DNA from: Paracoccaceae bacterium
GTDB lineage: Bacteria > Pseudomonadota > Alphaproteobacteria > Rhodobacterales > Rhodobacteraceae
Length of the DNA: 64,000 bases
Reading direction: 5' to 3'
NCBI GenBank assembly: GCA_030697175.1
Contig: JAUYQR010000015.1
Coordinates: 1-64,000 of the forward strand
Shown: positions 26,852 through 37,759 of the stretch, in pieces
Numbering within the stretch: the stretch's first letter is position 1
Layout: every line of letters begins with the position of its first letter
Program-made: the position numbers and the translations under genes
The notes under the pieces: generated by a model
Databases searched by the model: none
The model's input: the letters and a program-made list of their open reading frames with translations, nothing else
What the model was told of the DNA's origin: nothing

Positions 26852-27463
26852 TCAGACCTTCTGCAAGTGCCCGAAATGGAACCGCTGCACGCTGCCCCAG
26901 GGCGTGCGATGCGCGTGGTTCAGCGATCGGACCAGCCGATAGCCGCTGCCCAGCCGTTCCGACAGCAGGGCCGCATCATAGCGCGCGACCGGCAGACCGC
27001 TGCACGTCGTCGGACCATCAAGCGCGAATGTTCCGATGATGGCGTGGCCACCGGGGGCCAGCGCCCGATCCATCACCCGCAGATAGGCGTCCTGATCGGC
27101 AGGCTCGGTCAGGAAATGGAACGCGGCCCGGTCATGCCAGACCTCGAAGCGGCCTGTGGGTTGCCAGTGGAGGACGTTCGCCACCACCCATTCGACCGGC
27201 GCATCCAGCGACAGCCGCCCCCGGGCGATGCGCAAGGCGGTGTCGGAGAGATCGAGAGCCGTGATCCGGCGGAACCCCTGGTCCAGCAGGCAATCCACCA
27301 GCCGCGAGGCACCGGCGCCGATATCGACGATGGCCGCGTCCTTGCCTGCGCCCGTCGCGGCGATGAGGTCGAGCGACACCTGCGGGCGGTCCTCGAACCA
27401 GCTTGTCCCGGCCTCGGGCTTGCTTCGGTAGACGCCTTCCCAGCGGTTCGGTTCCTCGGCCAT
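26852..27463 (-). CDS. Class I SAM-dependent methyltransferase
   Basis: A 203-residue Rossmann-fold methyltransferase. Motif I is VDIGAGASRL (about 46-55), then ITALDLSDTAL and the acceptor-side segment WHDRAAFHFLTEPADQ. The N-terminus RWEGVYRSKP is typical of a methyltransferase group often located in metal-resistance clusters. The substrate is unknown. It starts 10 bp after the copA stop and is almost certainly cotranscribed with copA. Confidence 0.82.
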   Translation of the reverse strand: MAEEPNRWEGVYRSKPEAGTSWFEDRPQVSLDLIAATGAGKDAAIVDIGAGASRLVDCLLDQGFRRITALDLSDTALRIARGRLSLDAPVEWVVANVLHWQPTGRFEVWHDRAAFHFLTEPADQDAYLRVMDRALAPGGHAIIGTFALDGPTTCSGLPVARYDAALLSERLGSGYRLVRSLNHAHRTPWGSVQRFHFGHLQKV

Positions 27464-27473
27464 CGTCGGTCCC

Positions 27474-29840
<2,367 letters not shown>

Positions 29841-29897
29841 GGCGTCCTCCTTGCGCGGACCGTGCCGCGTGAAGGCCGATGCACGACCCTCAGGATC

Positions 29898-29928
29898 AAT
29901 CTGCGCCGTCCCGTGGCTGGAAGGTCAA
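29898..29928 (-). promoter_or_regulatory. CueR-type promoter of copA
   Basis: Minus strand TTGACC (29928-29923), a 19-nt spacer with an imperfect dyad (CCTTCCA..GGGACGG) and a -10-like CAGATT (29903-29898), about 58 nt upstream of copA. It shares the TTGACCTTCC core with the two copC/copZ promoters. Confidence 0.65.
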
Positions 29929-29939
29929 GCGCAGAATGA

Positions 29940-30233
29940 GCTGGAGGTCGATCCCTGCACGCCGAAGGCATCTACCGTTACACGCGGGATCGGTGCGGGG
30001 CCGAACAGGCTGACCGCTGCATCACCGGGCTGTTCGCCGCCTTCGACCGGATTGCCTCGCACGGCGTCGCCTCGAAGCCTGTTCCGGCCGAGTTCGGCGT
30101 CGATGGTTTTTTCTTCCGCTACGAGCATCACTTCGCCTATTGGCGGAAGCTGTCCAACGGCGACATCGGCATCGTGACAATCCTGCATGAACGGATGCAC
30201 CAGATTGACCGCTGCCGAGAGGATTTCGCCTGA
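29940..30233 (+). pseudogene. 5'-truncated ParE/RelE-type toxin gene
   Basis: From a TGA at 29937 the frame reads GIYRYTRDRCGAEQADRCI, FAAFDRIASHGV, PVPAEFGVDGFFFRYEHHFA and VTILHERMHQIDRCREDF to a stop at 30231-30233. This is most of a ParE-type toxin of a type II toxin-antitoxin pair. The first strand/helix and any start codon are missing, and there is no antitoxin gene upstream; instead the copA promoter abuts at about 29930. I infer that island insertion or deletion removed the antitoxin and the toxin's N-terminus. Confidence 0.65.
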
Positions 30234-30512
30234 TATCCCAGTGATATCATGGCGTTGCGTGCTCCGAAACTCACACCATCCTGCCAGGCATAGTCAATCG
30301 CTGCCAGAGATGGTTGGACCGCAGTCCCCTGCCCTCCGCCACTTGATTCCCCCTGCATCGGTGTCCGTATCCGTCTTTGCGGCAGATCACGGGATTGGTC
30401 GGTCCGACCTGAACCGCCAAAAGGCCATCGCGACGGGTGGGGCGCGTCAGGGGTCTTTCGCGCCCAAAGGTGTCATGTGCGCGGGTCGCCGGTTCGAACC
30501 GATCTGGTGCGA

Positions 30513-31148
30513 TCAGGCAGGCTCGCCGCCAAGAACTTCCCAGAAGTCCGCTCTCAGATTGTGATGCGGAAACGGTTCGTCAGGCACTTCGGTTCCAAGG
30601 AATGCACAGAGCGGGCCCCATCCTTCCGACACATCAAAGACGAGCAATCTGCTGGCGGGCAGCGCGTCGCGGACCTCTTCGGTTCTGCGCCGGAAGGCGG
30701 CAAGTCCAATTTCCCGATCGTCCAGAACACCGCCGAAGGTGTGCTTGCCAGCCAGCCCGTTCCACGCCGTGAGGATGTCACGGATATGGGGGGGCAATGG
30801 CAAATCCGCATATCTTGCCATCAGCTTGCCGATGGTCTTGTCAAAACTGGCCCACCATTTCTCTTCGGGTCGTGTTGTGTGCACCACTTTCGCATCCGGA
30901 AAGGCCCGGGCCAGGTCGCGCCAGACATGTGCGCCGGGCCAATCCACCTGAGACCTGTAACCGGCGAAGACCGTGTCCCAGTCGACACCCTCGCCGGCAG
31001 CCAGTTTCTGCCAATGGATCACTTGTTCCGGGTTGGCCGCGACCTCGTGCATGTGGTGACACGGCCCGTAGCCCAGCCTTTCCAGGGCGGCCTTCAAGGA
31101 TTTCGTTCCCGTTCTTCCAAAACCTGAGCCGATCACTTCCAGTGCCAT
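30513..31148 (-). CDS. Sulfotransferase family protein
   Basis: A 211-residue P-loop protein of the sulfotransferase superfamily. The 5'-phosphosulfate-binding loop GSGFGRTGTKSLKAAL is at residues 7-22, and a 3'-phosphate segment is likely around VVHTTRPEEKWWASF. Such proteins use PAPS to sulfate a small molecule or glycan; the acceptor is unknown and some members are not proven enzymes. GGGAGG lies 8 nt before the chosen ATG, five codons inside the longest frame. Isolated between the toxin remnant and a small plus-strand gene. Confidence 0.8.
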   Translation of the reverse strand: MALEVIGSGFGRTGTKSLKAALERLGYGPCHHMHEVAANPEQVIHWQKLAAGEGVDWDTVFAGYRSQVDWPGAHVWRDLARAFPDAKVVHTTRPEEKWWASFDKTIGKLMARYADLPLPPHIRDILTAWNGLAGKHTFGGVLDDREIGLAAFRRRTEEVRDALPASRLLVFDVSEGWGPLCAFLGTEVPDEPFPHHNLRADFWEVLGGEPA

Positions 31149-31374
31149 GCAGGATCCTCCCATACATTCAGAAAAAGCATGTGCCTCATTGCGGCCTGTG
31201 TCTACCGTTCCGATTTGTGGCGTGAGGGGGACATGGGCGGCTGTCCACGCGATGCGGGGTCTGTGGATTTGGAACTTTTCGGACTGGATTTCGGAACGGT
31301 TCGGACCGTTTCAGGACGGCGGGGGCCCGCGTCTGACAGGGTTGTCTGGTCAACCAAGCCCGGAGGAACAGACC

Positions 31375-31608
31375 ATGACAGACCTTCCCATCGGCCATTC
31401 GCAGTCAGTCACCGGCACGGGAAAGATCGCTGCGGCGGTGGAACGGCTGATCGCCCTGTTTCGGGTCGCTTCGGGCGCTGTGGCGCAAGCCGCCGCACGG
31501 GGCGCCCAACGCAGGGCCGCGCGCCGCGCGCCCGAGGAAATCCTGGCCGCACAAGCCCGCCGCGAAGAGGCGCGCCGCGCTGTGGACAAGCTCTTGCTGC
31601 TGCGCTGA
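31375..31608 (+). CDS. Small Ala/Arg-rich hypothetical protein
   Basis: A 77-residue basic protein, mostly helical: ERLIALFRVASGAVAQAAA and PEEILAAQARREEARRAVD. No family recognised. It is accepted because of a good ribosome site (CGGAGG, 8 nt upstream) and amphipathic helices. The 5' region holds a small hairpin AACGGT-TCGG-ACCGTT (31295-31310). Its stop directly abuts the stop of the convergent regulator gene. Confidence 0.55.
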   Translation: MTDLPIGHSQSVTGTGKIAAAVERLIALFRVASGAVAQAAARGAQRRAARRAPEEILAAQARREEARRAVDKLLLLR

Positions 31609-33126
31609 TCACTCCGGTATGCCGATGCAGCGCAGGTAAGCCCTGTGCCTGCGCTGTTTATCGGGCATCTGGTAGGGCGAGTCACGGAGCGTTGCGGTGA
31701 TTGTCATGCCCGGCTCTCGCGCCTTGAGCAACTGCCCCAGGCGCTGTGCTTCCTCTATCCGCCCCAGTTCCCAGTAACCCCAGGCAAGACCAACCAGGCT
31801 GGCGGTATAGTTGGGGGCTTCGGCAAAAGCCTGCTCCAATGCGGCTACCCCGTCTTCAAGCCGCCCCGCCAGCAACAGGGTCGCCCCAAGCCCACAACGC
31901 ACCTGACCAATGATCGGGTCCAACGGATTGATCCGGATCGCGCGGGTGAAATGGTCGATGGCCTGATCGCTGTCGCCCAGATAGCTGTGTACCCAGCCGA
32001 GCTCGTTCAGCACATGGCTTGAATTCGGGTTCAATGCATAGGCCTGCTGGATGACAAGCAGACCGCGCCGCTGTTGCTGTCCAAGAAAGGCGATCGTCAA
32101 GCCGGCAAAGGCCAGGGCCATTGCATCATTTCGGTGGTCGGCCACCACCTCTTCAGCCAATGGCAGACAGTGGGCAGCCTCTGCAAGGCTCAGCCAGCGT
32201 TCCGAGCGCGCCGTCGTCGTCAACCGGCAGATCAGCGCCTTGGCATGGGAATAGCCGGGGTCAATCGCCAAAGCGCGCTCCAGCAGAGTCCGCGCCGCGA
32301 CAAAGCTTTCGAAATCCGGCAGTCGATGTGTCAACGGCAACGCCCGCAGGCACAGTTCGTAGGCGCTGAGGTCGGTCGTGGGCTTGGTGCTGGCACGACG
32401 CGACTCGGCAAGGATCACGTTCGGCTCGATGGCAGAAGCGACCTGCTCGGTGACGGCGTCCTGCAATTCGAAAATCTCGGCCAGTGTCCCGGAAAAGCGG
32501 CGTGACCAGATCATGTGGCCGGTCTCGGCCTCGATCAGTTGGGTGTTGATGCGCAGCCGGTCGCCCGCCTGCTGGATGCTGCCTTCAAGGATGTAGCGCA
32601 CACCAAGCTGCTGGCCGACCTCGGCCAGATCGACGGAGCGGCCCTTGAAGGTAAAGGTCGAGGACGCGGCAATCACGAAAAAGACCGGGATGCGCGACAA
32701 CGCGGCGATCAGATCGGCCACGATCCCGTCCACCAGATAGTCCTTGCCCGCATCGCCCGTCAGGTTGGCAAACGGCAGCACGGCGAGCGAGGGTTTGTCG
32801 GGCAACGGCAGCGCTTTGGGAAGTTCGGCAGGGCCTTTGGCGGAAAGGGTCAACTGATAGCCGACACCCGGCACCGTCGCGATGCCACGCGCCCCGATCA
32901 GCTTGCGAAGTGCTGCGATCTGGACGGTGAGGTTGCTTTCCTCGACGTTCAGGTCGGCCCAGACATGCTCCAGCAGTTCCGCCTTGGTGACGACCCGGCC
33001 GGAATGTGCGTCAAGGTAGGCCAGCACGTCAAAGGCCCGTGCGCCGATCTGCCGGGTCACGCCGTCGATCCGCACCGCGCGCTCGGCGGGCAGGATGACG
33101 ACCGTCTGTTCCGGGTCGCGGGTCAT
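31609..33126 (-). CDS. Winged-helix/TPR regulator (CadC-like), paralog 2
   Basis: A 505-residue cytoplasmic protein. An N-terminal OmpR/CadC-type winged helix (about 10-100) contains VVTKAELLEHVW and NLTVQIAALRKLIG. A linker and an alpha/beta domain of the type seen beside cyclase/TPR proteins follow (SLAVLPFANLTGDAGKDYL, VRYILEGSIQQAGDRLRI), then TPR-like repeats (about 280-495, ALNPNSSHVLNELGWVHSYLGD and similar). No transmembrane helix or enzymatic domain is seen. The ATG overlaps the stop of the upstream paralog (ATGA). Of its length, 210 bp are nearly identical to that neighbour. The target genes are unknown. Confidence 0.85.
   Translation of the reverse strand: MTRDPEQTVVILPAERAVRIDGVTRQIGARAFDVLAYLDAHSGRVVTKAELLEHVWADLNVEESNLTVQIAALRKLIGARGIATVPGVGYQLTLSAKGPAELPKALPLPDKPSLAVLPFANLTGDAGKDYLVDGIVADLIAALSRIPVFFVIAASSTFTFKGRSVDLAEVGQQLGVRYILEGSIQQAGDRLRINTQLIEAETGHMIWSRRFSGTLAEIFELQDAVTEQVASAIEPNVILAESRRASTKPTTDLSAYELCLRALPLTHRLPDFESFVAARTLLERALAIDPGYSHAKALICRLTTTARSERWLSLAEAAHCLPLAEEVVADHRNDAMALAFAGLTIAFLGQQQRRGLLVIQQAYALNPNSSHVLNELGWVHSYLGDSDQAIDHFTRAIRINPLDPIIGQVRCGLGATLLLAGRLEDGVAALEQAFAEAPNYTASLVGLAWGYWELGRIEEAQRLGQLLKAREPGMTITATLRDSPYQMPDKQRRHRAYLRCIGIPE
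32839..33048. repeat. 210-bp near-identical block, copy in paralog 2
   Basis: Aligned by eye with 34356-34565 I see a single mismatch (GGTGAGG against GGTCAGG) in 210 bp. It encodes most of the winged-helix DNA-binding domain. Flanking parts of the two genes are much more diverged. Confidence 0.85.
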
Positions 33127-34643
33127 TCCGGGAACCCCACCGCACGCAGGGCATCTTCGATATCCTGGAGCCATGCCGGGTTCATATCGGGCGTGTCCCG
33201 CAGGTAGCCCGCGATCGACAGACCAGGGACCAAGGCGCGCAAACCTTCGGCATAGCGGCCCGCTTCAGCGATGCGACCCACCTTCCAGCAACTGACCACA
33301 AGCCCCAGAAGGGCCGGAAACAAGCGTGGATGATCTGCCACGGCGCGTTCCAGCAACCGGATCGCCGCCTCGTAGTCGCCGCGCAGGTGCAGCAGATCGG
33401 CCAGGCCGGTGCGCGCCAAGCCAATGTTGGGGTCGATCGGGTTCAGGCGGATGGCCCGAAGCAGATGTTCTTCAGCAATGGCATTCTCGCCGACATAGCG
33501 ATGCGCCCAGCCCGAGGACATCAGCACGAGAGAGGAATTCGGGTTGAGCGCCACCGCGCGGCGCAACGCGCTGACCCCACGCTGCTGCTGACCGCCGAAG
33601 AAGGCCAAGGCAATGCCTGCGTCGGCCAGCGCCTGGGGATCAACGATCCGGTCGTCCGACAGGATCTCCTCGGCCAGCGGAAGGCAGGACCGCGCTTCGG
33701 CAAAGGTGATCACGCGAATGGAGAGGGCACCGATATGAAGTCCGCACAGCAAGCCCTTGGCATGAACATAGTGCGGATCGAGGGCGAGGGCCTGGTGCAA
33801 CTGATCGCGGGCCCGGAAAAACGCGGCGGCGTCATGCACCCGGATTGCAGCCGGGGTGGCCCGCAGACACAGGTCATAGGCGGTCAGGCTGGTCGTGGGC
33901 TTTTGATCGGCGCGCAGGGCTTCGGCGGTCAGCACGCTGGGTTCGATGGCCGAAGCGGTGGCCGCGACAACGCTGTCCTGCAATTCGAAAATCTGGGCGA
34001 GCGAGCCGGTAAAGCGCTGGCTCCAGATCAGATGCCCGGTCTCCGCCTCGACAAGCTGGACATTGATCCGCAGACTGTCGCCCGCCTGCTGAATGCCGCC
34101 CTCGACAATGTAGCGCACGCCGAGTTGCCGACCGACATCGGCAAGGTCGATGGCTTTTCCCTTGAGCGTGAAGGTGGAACTGGAGGCAATGACAAAGAAC
34201 GCCCGGATGCAAGACAGCGCCGAGATCAGGTCACTGACGATCCCGTCCACCAGATAGTCCTTGCCCGCATCGCCGGTAAGGTTTGCAAACGGCAGCACCG
34301 CAAGCGAGGGTTTGTCGGGCAACGGCAGCGCTTTGGGCGGCTCTTCCGGGGCCTTGGCGGAAAGGGTCAACTGATAGCCGACACCCGGCACCGTCGCGAT
34401 GCCACGCGCCCCGATCAGCTTGCGAAGTGCTGCGATCTGGACGGTCAGGTTGCTTTCCTCGACGTTCAGGTCGGCCCAGACATGCTCCAGCAGTTCCGCC
34501 TTGGTGACGACCCGGCCGGAATGTGCGTCAAGGTAGGCCAGCACGTCAAAGGCCCGTGCGCCGATGACCATGTCCGACCCGTCGATCCTGAGCCTGCGCA
34601 CGTCACGCAGAAGTTCGATGTTGGGCTGCACGGGATCGAACAT
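33123..34643 (-). CDS. Winged-helix/TPR regulator (CadC-like), paralog 1
   Basis: A 506-residue protein with the same order as its downstream neighbour: winged helix (about 10-100), alpha/beta domain (SLAVLPFANLTGDAGKDYL, VRYIVEGGIQQAGDSLRI) and TPR-like repeats (ALNPNSSLVLMSSGWAHRY). Outside the DNA-binding domain the two are clearly paralogous but diverged. The start is uncertain: the ATG at 34643 gives a protein of the same length as the paralog, and another ATG at 34697 would add 18 residues after a distant GAGGAA. Coupled to paralog 2 by ATGA. They may bind the same DNA sites while sensing different signals through the TPR part. Confidence 0.83.
   Translation of the reverse strand: MFDPVQPNIELLRDVRRLRIDGSDMVIGARAFDVLAYLDAHSGRVVTKAELLEHVWADLNVEESNLTVQIAALRKLIGARGIATVPGVGYQLTLSAKAPEEPPKALPLPDKPSLAVLPFANLTGDAGKDYLVDGIVSDLISALSCIRAFFVIASSSTFTLKGKAIDLADVGRQLGVRYIVEGGIQQAGDSLRINVQLVEAETGHLIWSQRFTGSLAQIFELQDSVVAATASAIEPSVLTAEALRADQKPTTSLTAYDLCLRATPAAIRVHDAAAFFRARDQLHQALALDPHYVHAKGLLCGLHIGALSIRVITFAEARSCLPLAEEILSDDRIVDPQALADAGIALAFFGGQQQRGVSALRRAVALNPNSSLVLMSSGWAHRYVGENAIAEEHLLRAIRLNPIDPNIGLARTGLADLLHLRGDYEAAIRLLERAVADHPRLFPALLGLVVSCWKVGRIAEAGRYAEGLRALVPGLSIAGYLRDTPDMNPAWLQDIEDALRAVGFPE
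34356..34565. repeat. 210-bp near-identical block, copy in paralog 1
   Basis: Partner of 32839-33048, in direct orientation about 1.5 kb apart. It is a possible substrate for recombination that would delete or fuse the two regulator genes. Confidence 0.85.
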
Positions 34644-34824
34644 TGGACATCCCAGGAAATGGCTACCGGGGCGACGATAGAGGCCGAAGAGCGACATGCC
34701 AAATTCTATTCCTCGGACCTTCGCCCACGGCGGCCAACCGGAACCGCTGGCGTGCATTTCGGCTTGCCTGTGATGCGGATTCCCGACCGTAACAGGCAGA
34801 AGAACGCTGCGTTGCACGCTTTCC

Positions 34825-35272
34825 ATGCCTGCCTTGATCGGACTTGCGGGGCCCGCACTGGCCGCACACGACCTTGGAACGCCGCCCGGTCAAGCTGCGG
34901 CTGTCGGCATCGACCGCAATCGGGACGGGAACACGAATGGCAAGGACTACGCGCCCGGACAATCATCCGCCGAAGCGGCCGCCGTCGACAACAACGGGAA
35001 GGGCCGGATCAATGGCCGGATCAATGGTCAGATCATGCTCCGGGTCAGATCCCGTTGCCCGCCGGCAAGCAAGGCGCCTTGCCCAAAACGACTGCGGCCC
35101 CTGCGGGGGACGCTGGCGCAGGCCGCAGCAAACGAGATTCTGGCAGGCGGCCTGCGATCCAGATGCACAGCACGCCTCATGCACGGGAACGTGACCTTGT
35201 CGGCGGTGTCGAAATGGTACCCTTTGGCAAGGTGCCGGTTTGCACCTTTGATCGAGGGGAGGATACGAGATG
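34825..35272 (+). pseudogene. Frameshifted exported EF-hand-like protein
   Basis: The ATG at 34825 opens a short hydrophobic leader (LIGLAGPALAA) followed by HDLGTPPGQ and the calcium-loop-like DRNRDGNTNGKDYAPGQ, then VDNNGKGRINGRINGQ. At about 35031 the frame breaks: adding one G before ATCATGCT would continue the second loop as NGQDHAPGQIPLPAGKQG, matching the first NGKDYAPGQ. A 12-bp tandem duplication (GGCCGGATCAAT) lies just before. So this looks like a small secreted Ca-binding protein inactivated by a one-base deletion, or a sequencing error. The natural stop is not certain; the shifted frame ends at 35273, over the start of the next gene. Confidence 0.45.
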
Positions 35273-35506
35273 AAGATGTTGGTAACAGCCGGACTGCTTG
35301 CAATCCTTGCTTCGCCGGTGCTGGCGTTTCAATGCCCGACCGACATGGCTGCGATTGATGCCGCACTTGCGACCGCCAACTTGAGCGCGGAAGACCTGGC
35401 CCGCGTCAAGGAACTGCGCGCCAGGGGAGAGGCCGAACACGCGGCCGGCAACCATCAGGCGTCGGTTGATGCTTTGGCAGAAGCGAAGACGTTGCTGGGG
35501 CTTTGA
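35270..35506 (+). CDS. Small exported hypothetical protein
   Basis: A 78-residue exported protein. The signal peptide (1-19, SPVLAF) leads to a two-helix mature part: CPTDMAAIDAALATANLS, ARVKELRARGEAEH and ASVDALAEAKTLLG. There is a single Cys at the mature N-terminus. I recall similar small periplasmic proteins in Rhodobacteraceae but know no function. GGGAGG lies 8 nt before the ATG. It follows the EF-hand-like pseudogene. Confidence 0.72.
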   Translation: MKMLVTAGLLAILASPVLAFQCPTDMAAIDAALATANLSAEDLARVKELRARGEAEHAAGNHQASVDALAEAKTLLGL

Positions 35507-35571
35507 CGCAAGGCTTGGCGCAGGGTGTTTCCTTGGCGGCCGGCGATCGCGCCGCCAAGGAAGTCTGTCCG

Positions 35572-36456
35572 TCAGGGAGCCTTCAGCTCTGCATAGTCGC
35601 CAGACGTGCGCAGGGTGATCGTCACCGGCACTTCGGTGCGGTTGCGCCAGAACCAACCGTGGTTGCCGGTGAACGCCGCTGTCAGTTCGCCGGTCTGTTC
35701 AGCGGCCGCGCGGCCCTGTTCGTAGCTGATCTTCTGGCCGCTGCCGTCGCCGTGGGTGTCGTAGTTCACCACCGATCCGTTCGCCGACCATTCGAACCGC
35801 GCCGTCTGGCCTTCGTCCATCGCCAGTTTCACCTCGATCCCCTGTCCGGGGGCGAGGGTGTAGTTGACCTCGTCACGCCAGCCGGACGCAGCGGGCGCCT
35901 GGATCGCCGCGACCTCGGCCTCGGGCTCGGCGGCAACCTCGGCTTGTGGCGCGGGTTCCGGCTCGGCTGCAACCGGCGCGGGGGCCGCGGCAACCTCGGG
36001 TTCAGCCACCGGCCCGGCTGCCGCAGTTTCGGGCGGGGTCGGCGACGCAACCACCGGTGCGCCGATGATCGCCGCGATGGCGGCGACCTGGCTTTCGATC
36101 CGTTCCAGCCGCGCGGCAGCTTCGGGATCAATGCCGGCAACGGAGGTTCCGCCCGCCGCTGCCGCCGCATCGTCGGCCTCGGCTTCGGCATAAAGCTGCT
36201 GCTTGATCTGGCCCATCTCGGTCAGACCGAGAACGCTGCCGAACCCGGTCGCGTCAATTCCGTATTCCGCGGGCAGGTAGACGATGGTCAGCACCGCCAC
36301 CGCCGCAAGTCCGGACGTCAGGGTGGAGCGGACCAGACCGGCAGAGGTGGCAGGCACCTCGCGGATCAGCCCGCCATCATCGGGCCGGGCGGCGTTGGTG
36401 CGCGTGGCGCGCAACGGGGTTTGCGGCGCGCGGTGGATGTCGAATTTGTCTTGCAT
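35572..36456 (-). CDS. Single-span membrane anchor protein of a HupE/UreJ locus
   Basis: A 294-residue bitopic protein. A cytoplasmic N-terminus (about 1-45) precedes one membrane helix (about 48-66, LAAVAVLTIVYLPAEYG) and a predicted coiled coil (RLERIESQVAAIAAII). A long Ala/Pro/Glu linker (about 120-190) leads to a C-terminal beta domain (about 195-294) with EVNYTLAPGQGIEVKLAM and FTGNHGWFWRNRTEVPV. Such proteins accompany HupE/UreJ genes; the role is unknown, perhaps tethering a metal-handling partner in the periplasm. GAGGGAG lies about 9 nt before the ATG. It starts 14 bp after the HupE/UreJ gene. Confidence 0.75.
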   Translation of the reverse strand: MQDKFDIHRAPQTPLRATRTNAARPDDGGLIREVPATSAGLVRSTLTSGLAAVAVLTIVYLPAEYGIDATGFGSVLGLTEMGQIKQQLYAEAEADDAAAAAGGTSVAGIDPEAAARLERIESQVAAIAAIIGAPVVASPTPPETAAAGPVAEPEVAAAPAPVAAEPEPAPQAEVAAEPEAEVAAIQAPAASGWRDEVNYTLAPGQGIEVKLAMDEGQTARFEWSANGSVVNYDTHGDGSGQKISYEQGRAAAEQTGELTAAFTGNHGWFWRNRTEVPVTITLRTSGDYAELKAP

Positions 36457-36470
36457 GTCAGATAACTCCC

Positions 36471-37202
36471 TCAAGCCAGCGCCAGACCGATGAGCTGAAA
36501 GCCCATCAGGTAAAAGCCGAGGCCGATCATGATTACGTTCGCGGTGTAGGCTTGCTGCCCGAAGGACGGGCTGGCGCGCCAGCGGCGCATGAGCACCAGA
36601 ATGGCGGCCAGCGCGGTAAGTTGCCCGATCTCGACGCCGACGTTGAAGGCGATGAGGTTGGTCAACAGCCCATCTTGCGAGATGTCGTACTCGATGATCT
36701 TCGATGCCAGGCCGAAGCCGTGCAGAAAGCCGAAGATCAGTGTGGCAAGCCTTGTGTCAGGCTGCACGCCGAACCATTTTCGGAACGCGCCAAGGTTGTC
36801 GAGCGCCTTGTACACCACCGAAAATCCGATGATCGCGTCGATGATGTAGGCGTTGATGCCGAAGTTGAACCAGACGCCCAGCAGCATCGTCGTCGAATGG
36901 CCGACGGCGAAAAGCGTGACGTAAAGGCCGATCTCCCTCATGCCGTAGAGAAAGAAGATCACCCCGAACAGAAACAGGATGTGGTCATACCCCGTCACCA
37001 TGTGCTTGGCGCCAAGGTAGAGGAACGGGATGATCTGTGGCCCGGTGATTTCCTGGATATAGCCCTTGTCACCGAGAGTGACCGCGTGGGCGAGGGCCGC
37101 CTCGGCGGATAGGACGATCAGAAGTGCCAGCATGGCCAGGGCAAGCGTTGCCCGAACGGGGCATATGCCACCGGGCCACCGCAGGAACGGTGCGTGTCGC
37201 AT
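36471..37202 (-). CDS. HupE/UreJ family membrane protein (Ni/Co-type permease)
   Basis: A 243-residue inner-membrane protein. A signal-like first helix ends ALAHA, followed by about six helices. The family metal motifs are visible: AKHMVTGYDHILFL (His, Asp, His in helix) and AVGHSTTMLLGVW. HupE/UreJ proteins are linked to nickel or cobalt uptake. Here the gene lies beside a DmeR-type repressor and an NreB-like exporter, so control of Ni/Co balance is the best inference. AAGGA lies 8 nt before the ATG. Confidence 0.82.
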   Translation of the reverse strand: MRHAPFLRWPGGICPVRATLALAMLALLIVLSAEAALAHAVTLGDKGYIQEITGPQIIPFLYLGAKHMVTGYDHILFLFGVIFFLYGMREIGLYVTLFAVGHSTTMLLGVWFNFGINAYIIDAIIGFSVVYKALDNLGAFRKWFGVQPDTRLATLIFGFLHGFGLASKIIEYDISQDGLLTNLIAFNVGVEIGQLTALAAILVLMRRWRASPSFGQQAYTANVIMIGLGFYLMGFQLIGLALA

Positions 37203-37256
37203 GTCGAAATTCCTTGAGAGTGAGAGGGTCGATGTGCGGCGTGTTGGCCGCGACGA

Positions 37257-37619
37257 TCAGACCAAAAGCCGCGGTGGCCGCATCAACCCGCCATCTTCAA
37301 GACCGGAGGGCAGCGCGCCGACGCCCCGGAACGCACTTGACGGGCCGATATGCGGCGCCGCGCCAGCCTGCGGCATCAGCGCCGCTGACTGGTGATCGTG
37401 GTCTATGGCACTGTGCGACCCCGCGCCCGTATCGGCATCGTGGCTGTGGCCATGCTCAAGGTCTTCGGCCATCGCCATTACCGCGCTGACATAGTCCGCA
37501 GGACCGTGCGAGGCGGTGTTCACCAGAGGCGCCACGACCAACGCAAGCGCAGCCAGAATCACGCATGCCATGCGATGGCCGCGTGCTGCCGTATTGCGAA
37601 GGGTTCTGATCGCCTGCAT
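37257..37619 (-). CDS. Small His-rich membrane/exported protein of the Ni/Co module
   Basis: A 120-residue protein with one hydrophobic N-terminal segment (MACVILAALALVVAPLVN) followed by a His/Asp-rich stretch DLEHGHSHDADTGAGSHS and AIDHDHQ, a likely divalent-metal-binding loop, and a Gly/Pro-rich tail. The position directly upstream of the HupE/UreJ gene resembles small accessory proteins that feed metal to permeases. Function unknown. The ribosome site is weak. Divergent from dmeR, so both probably answer to the same operator region. Confidence 0.65.
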   Translation of the reverse strand: MQAIRTLRNTAARGHRMACVILAALALVVAPLVNTASHGPADYVSAVMAMAEDLEHGHSHDADTGAGSHSAIDHDHQSAALMPQAGAAPHIGPSSAFRGVGALPSGLEDGGLMRPPRLLV

Positions 37620-37759
37620 GCCCGACTTCTTCTTCACCACCCGCACTTCGGACGGGCTTCAATCGGTCTGATATACCATTGCCCGGCGCGGTATCAACCA
37701 GGCCGCCGGAAATTTGGCTGAACTTCGCCGACTTGAAGCCCGCCGCGAACAAGGATAGC

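Noticed and set aside
30228-30251. Repeated TGATATC after the toxin remnant, possible att or target-site repeat
   Set aside because: Two 7-bp copies 4 bp apart, containing the common palindrome GATATC, are too short and too close to mark an integration event.
30480-30520. tRNA-like GGTTCGAACC near 30490
   Set aside because: Only a T-loop-like string is present; no acceptor, D or anticodon arm can be built around it.
33330-35273. Long plus-strand frame across the regulator paralog
   Set aside because: Most of it is antisense to the winged-helix/TPR gene. Only its last part (from about 35034) overlaps the possible frameshifted EF-hand protein.
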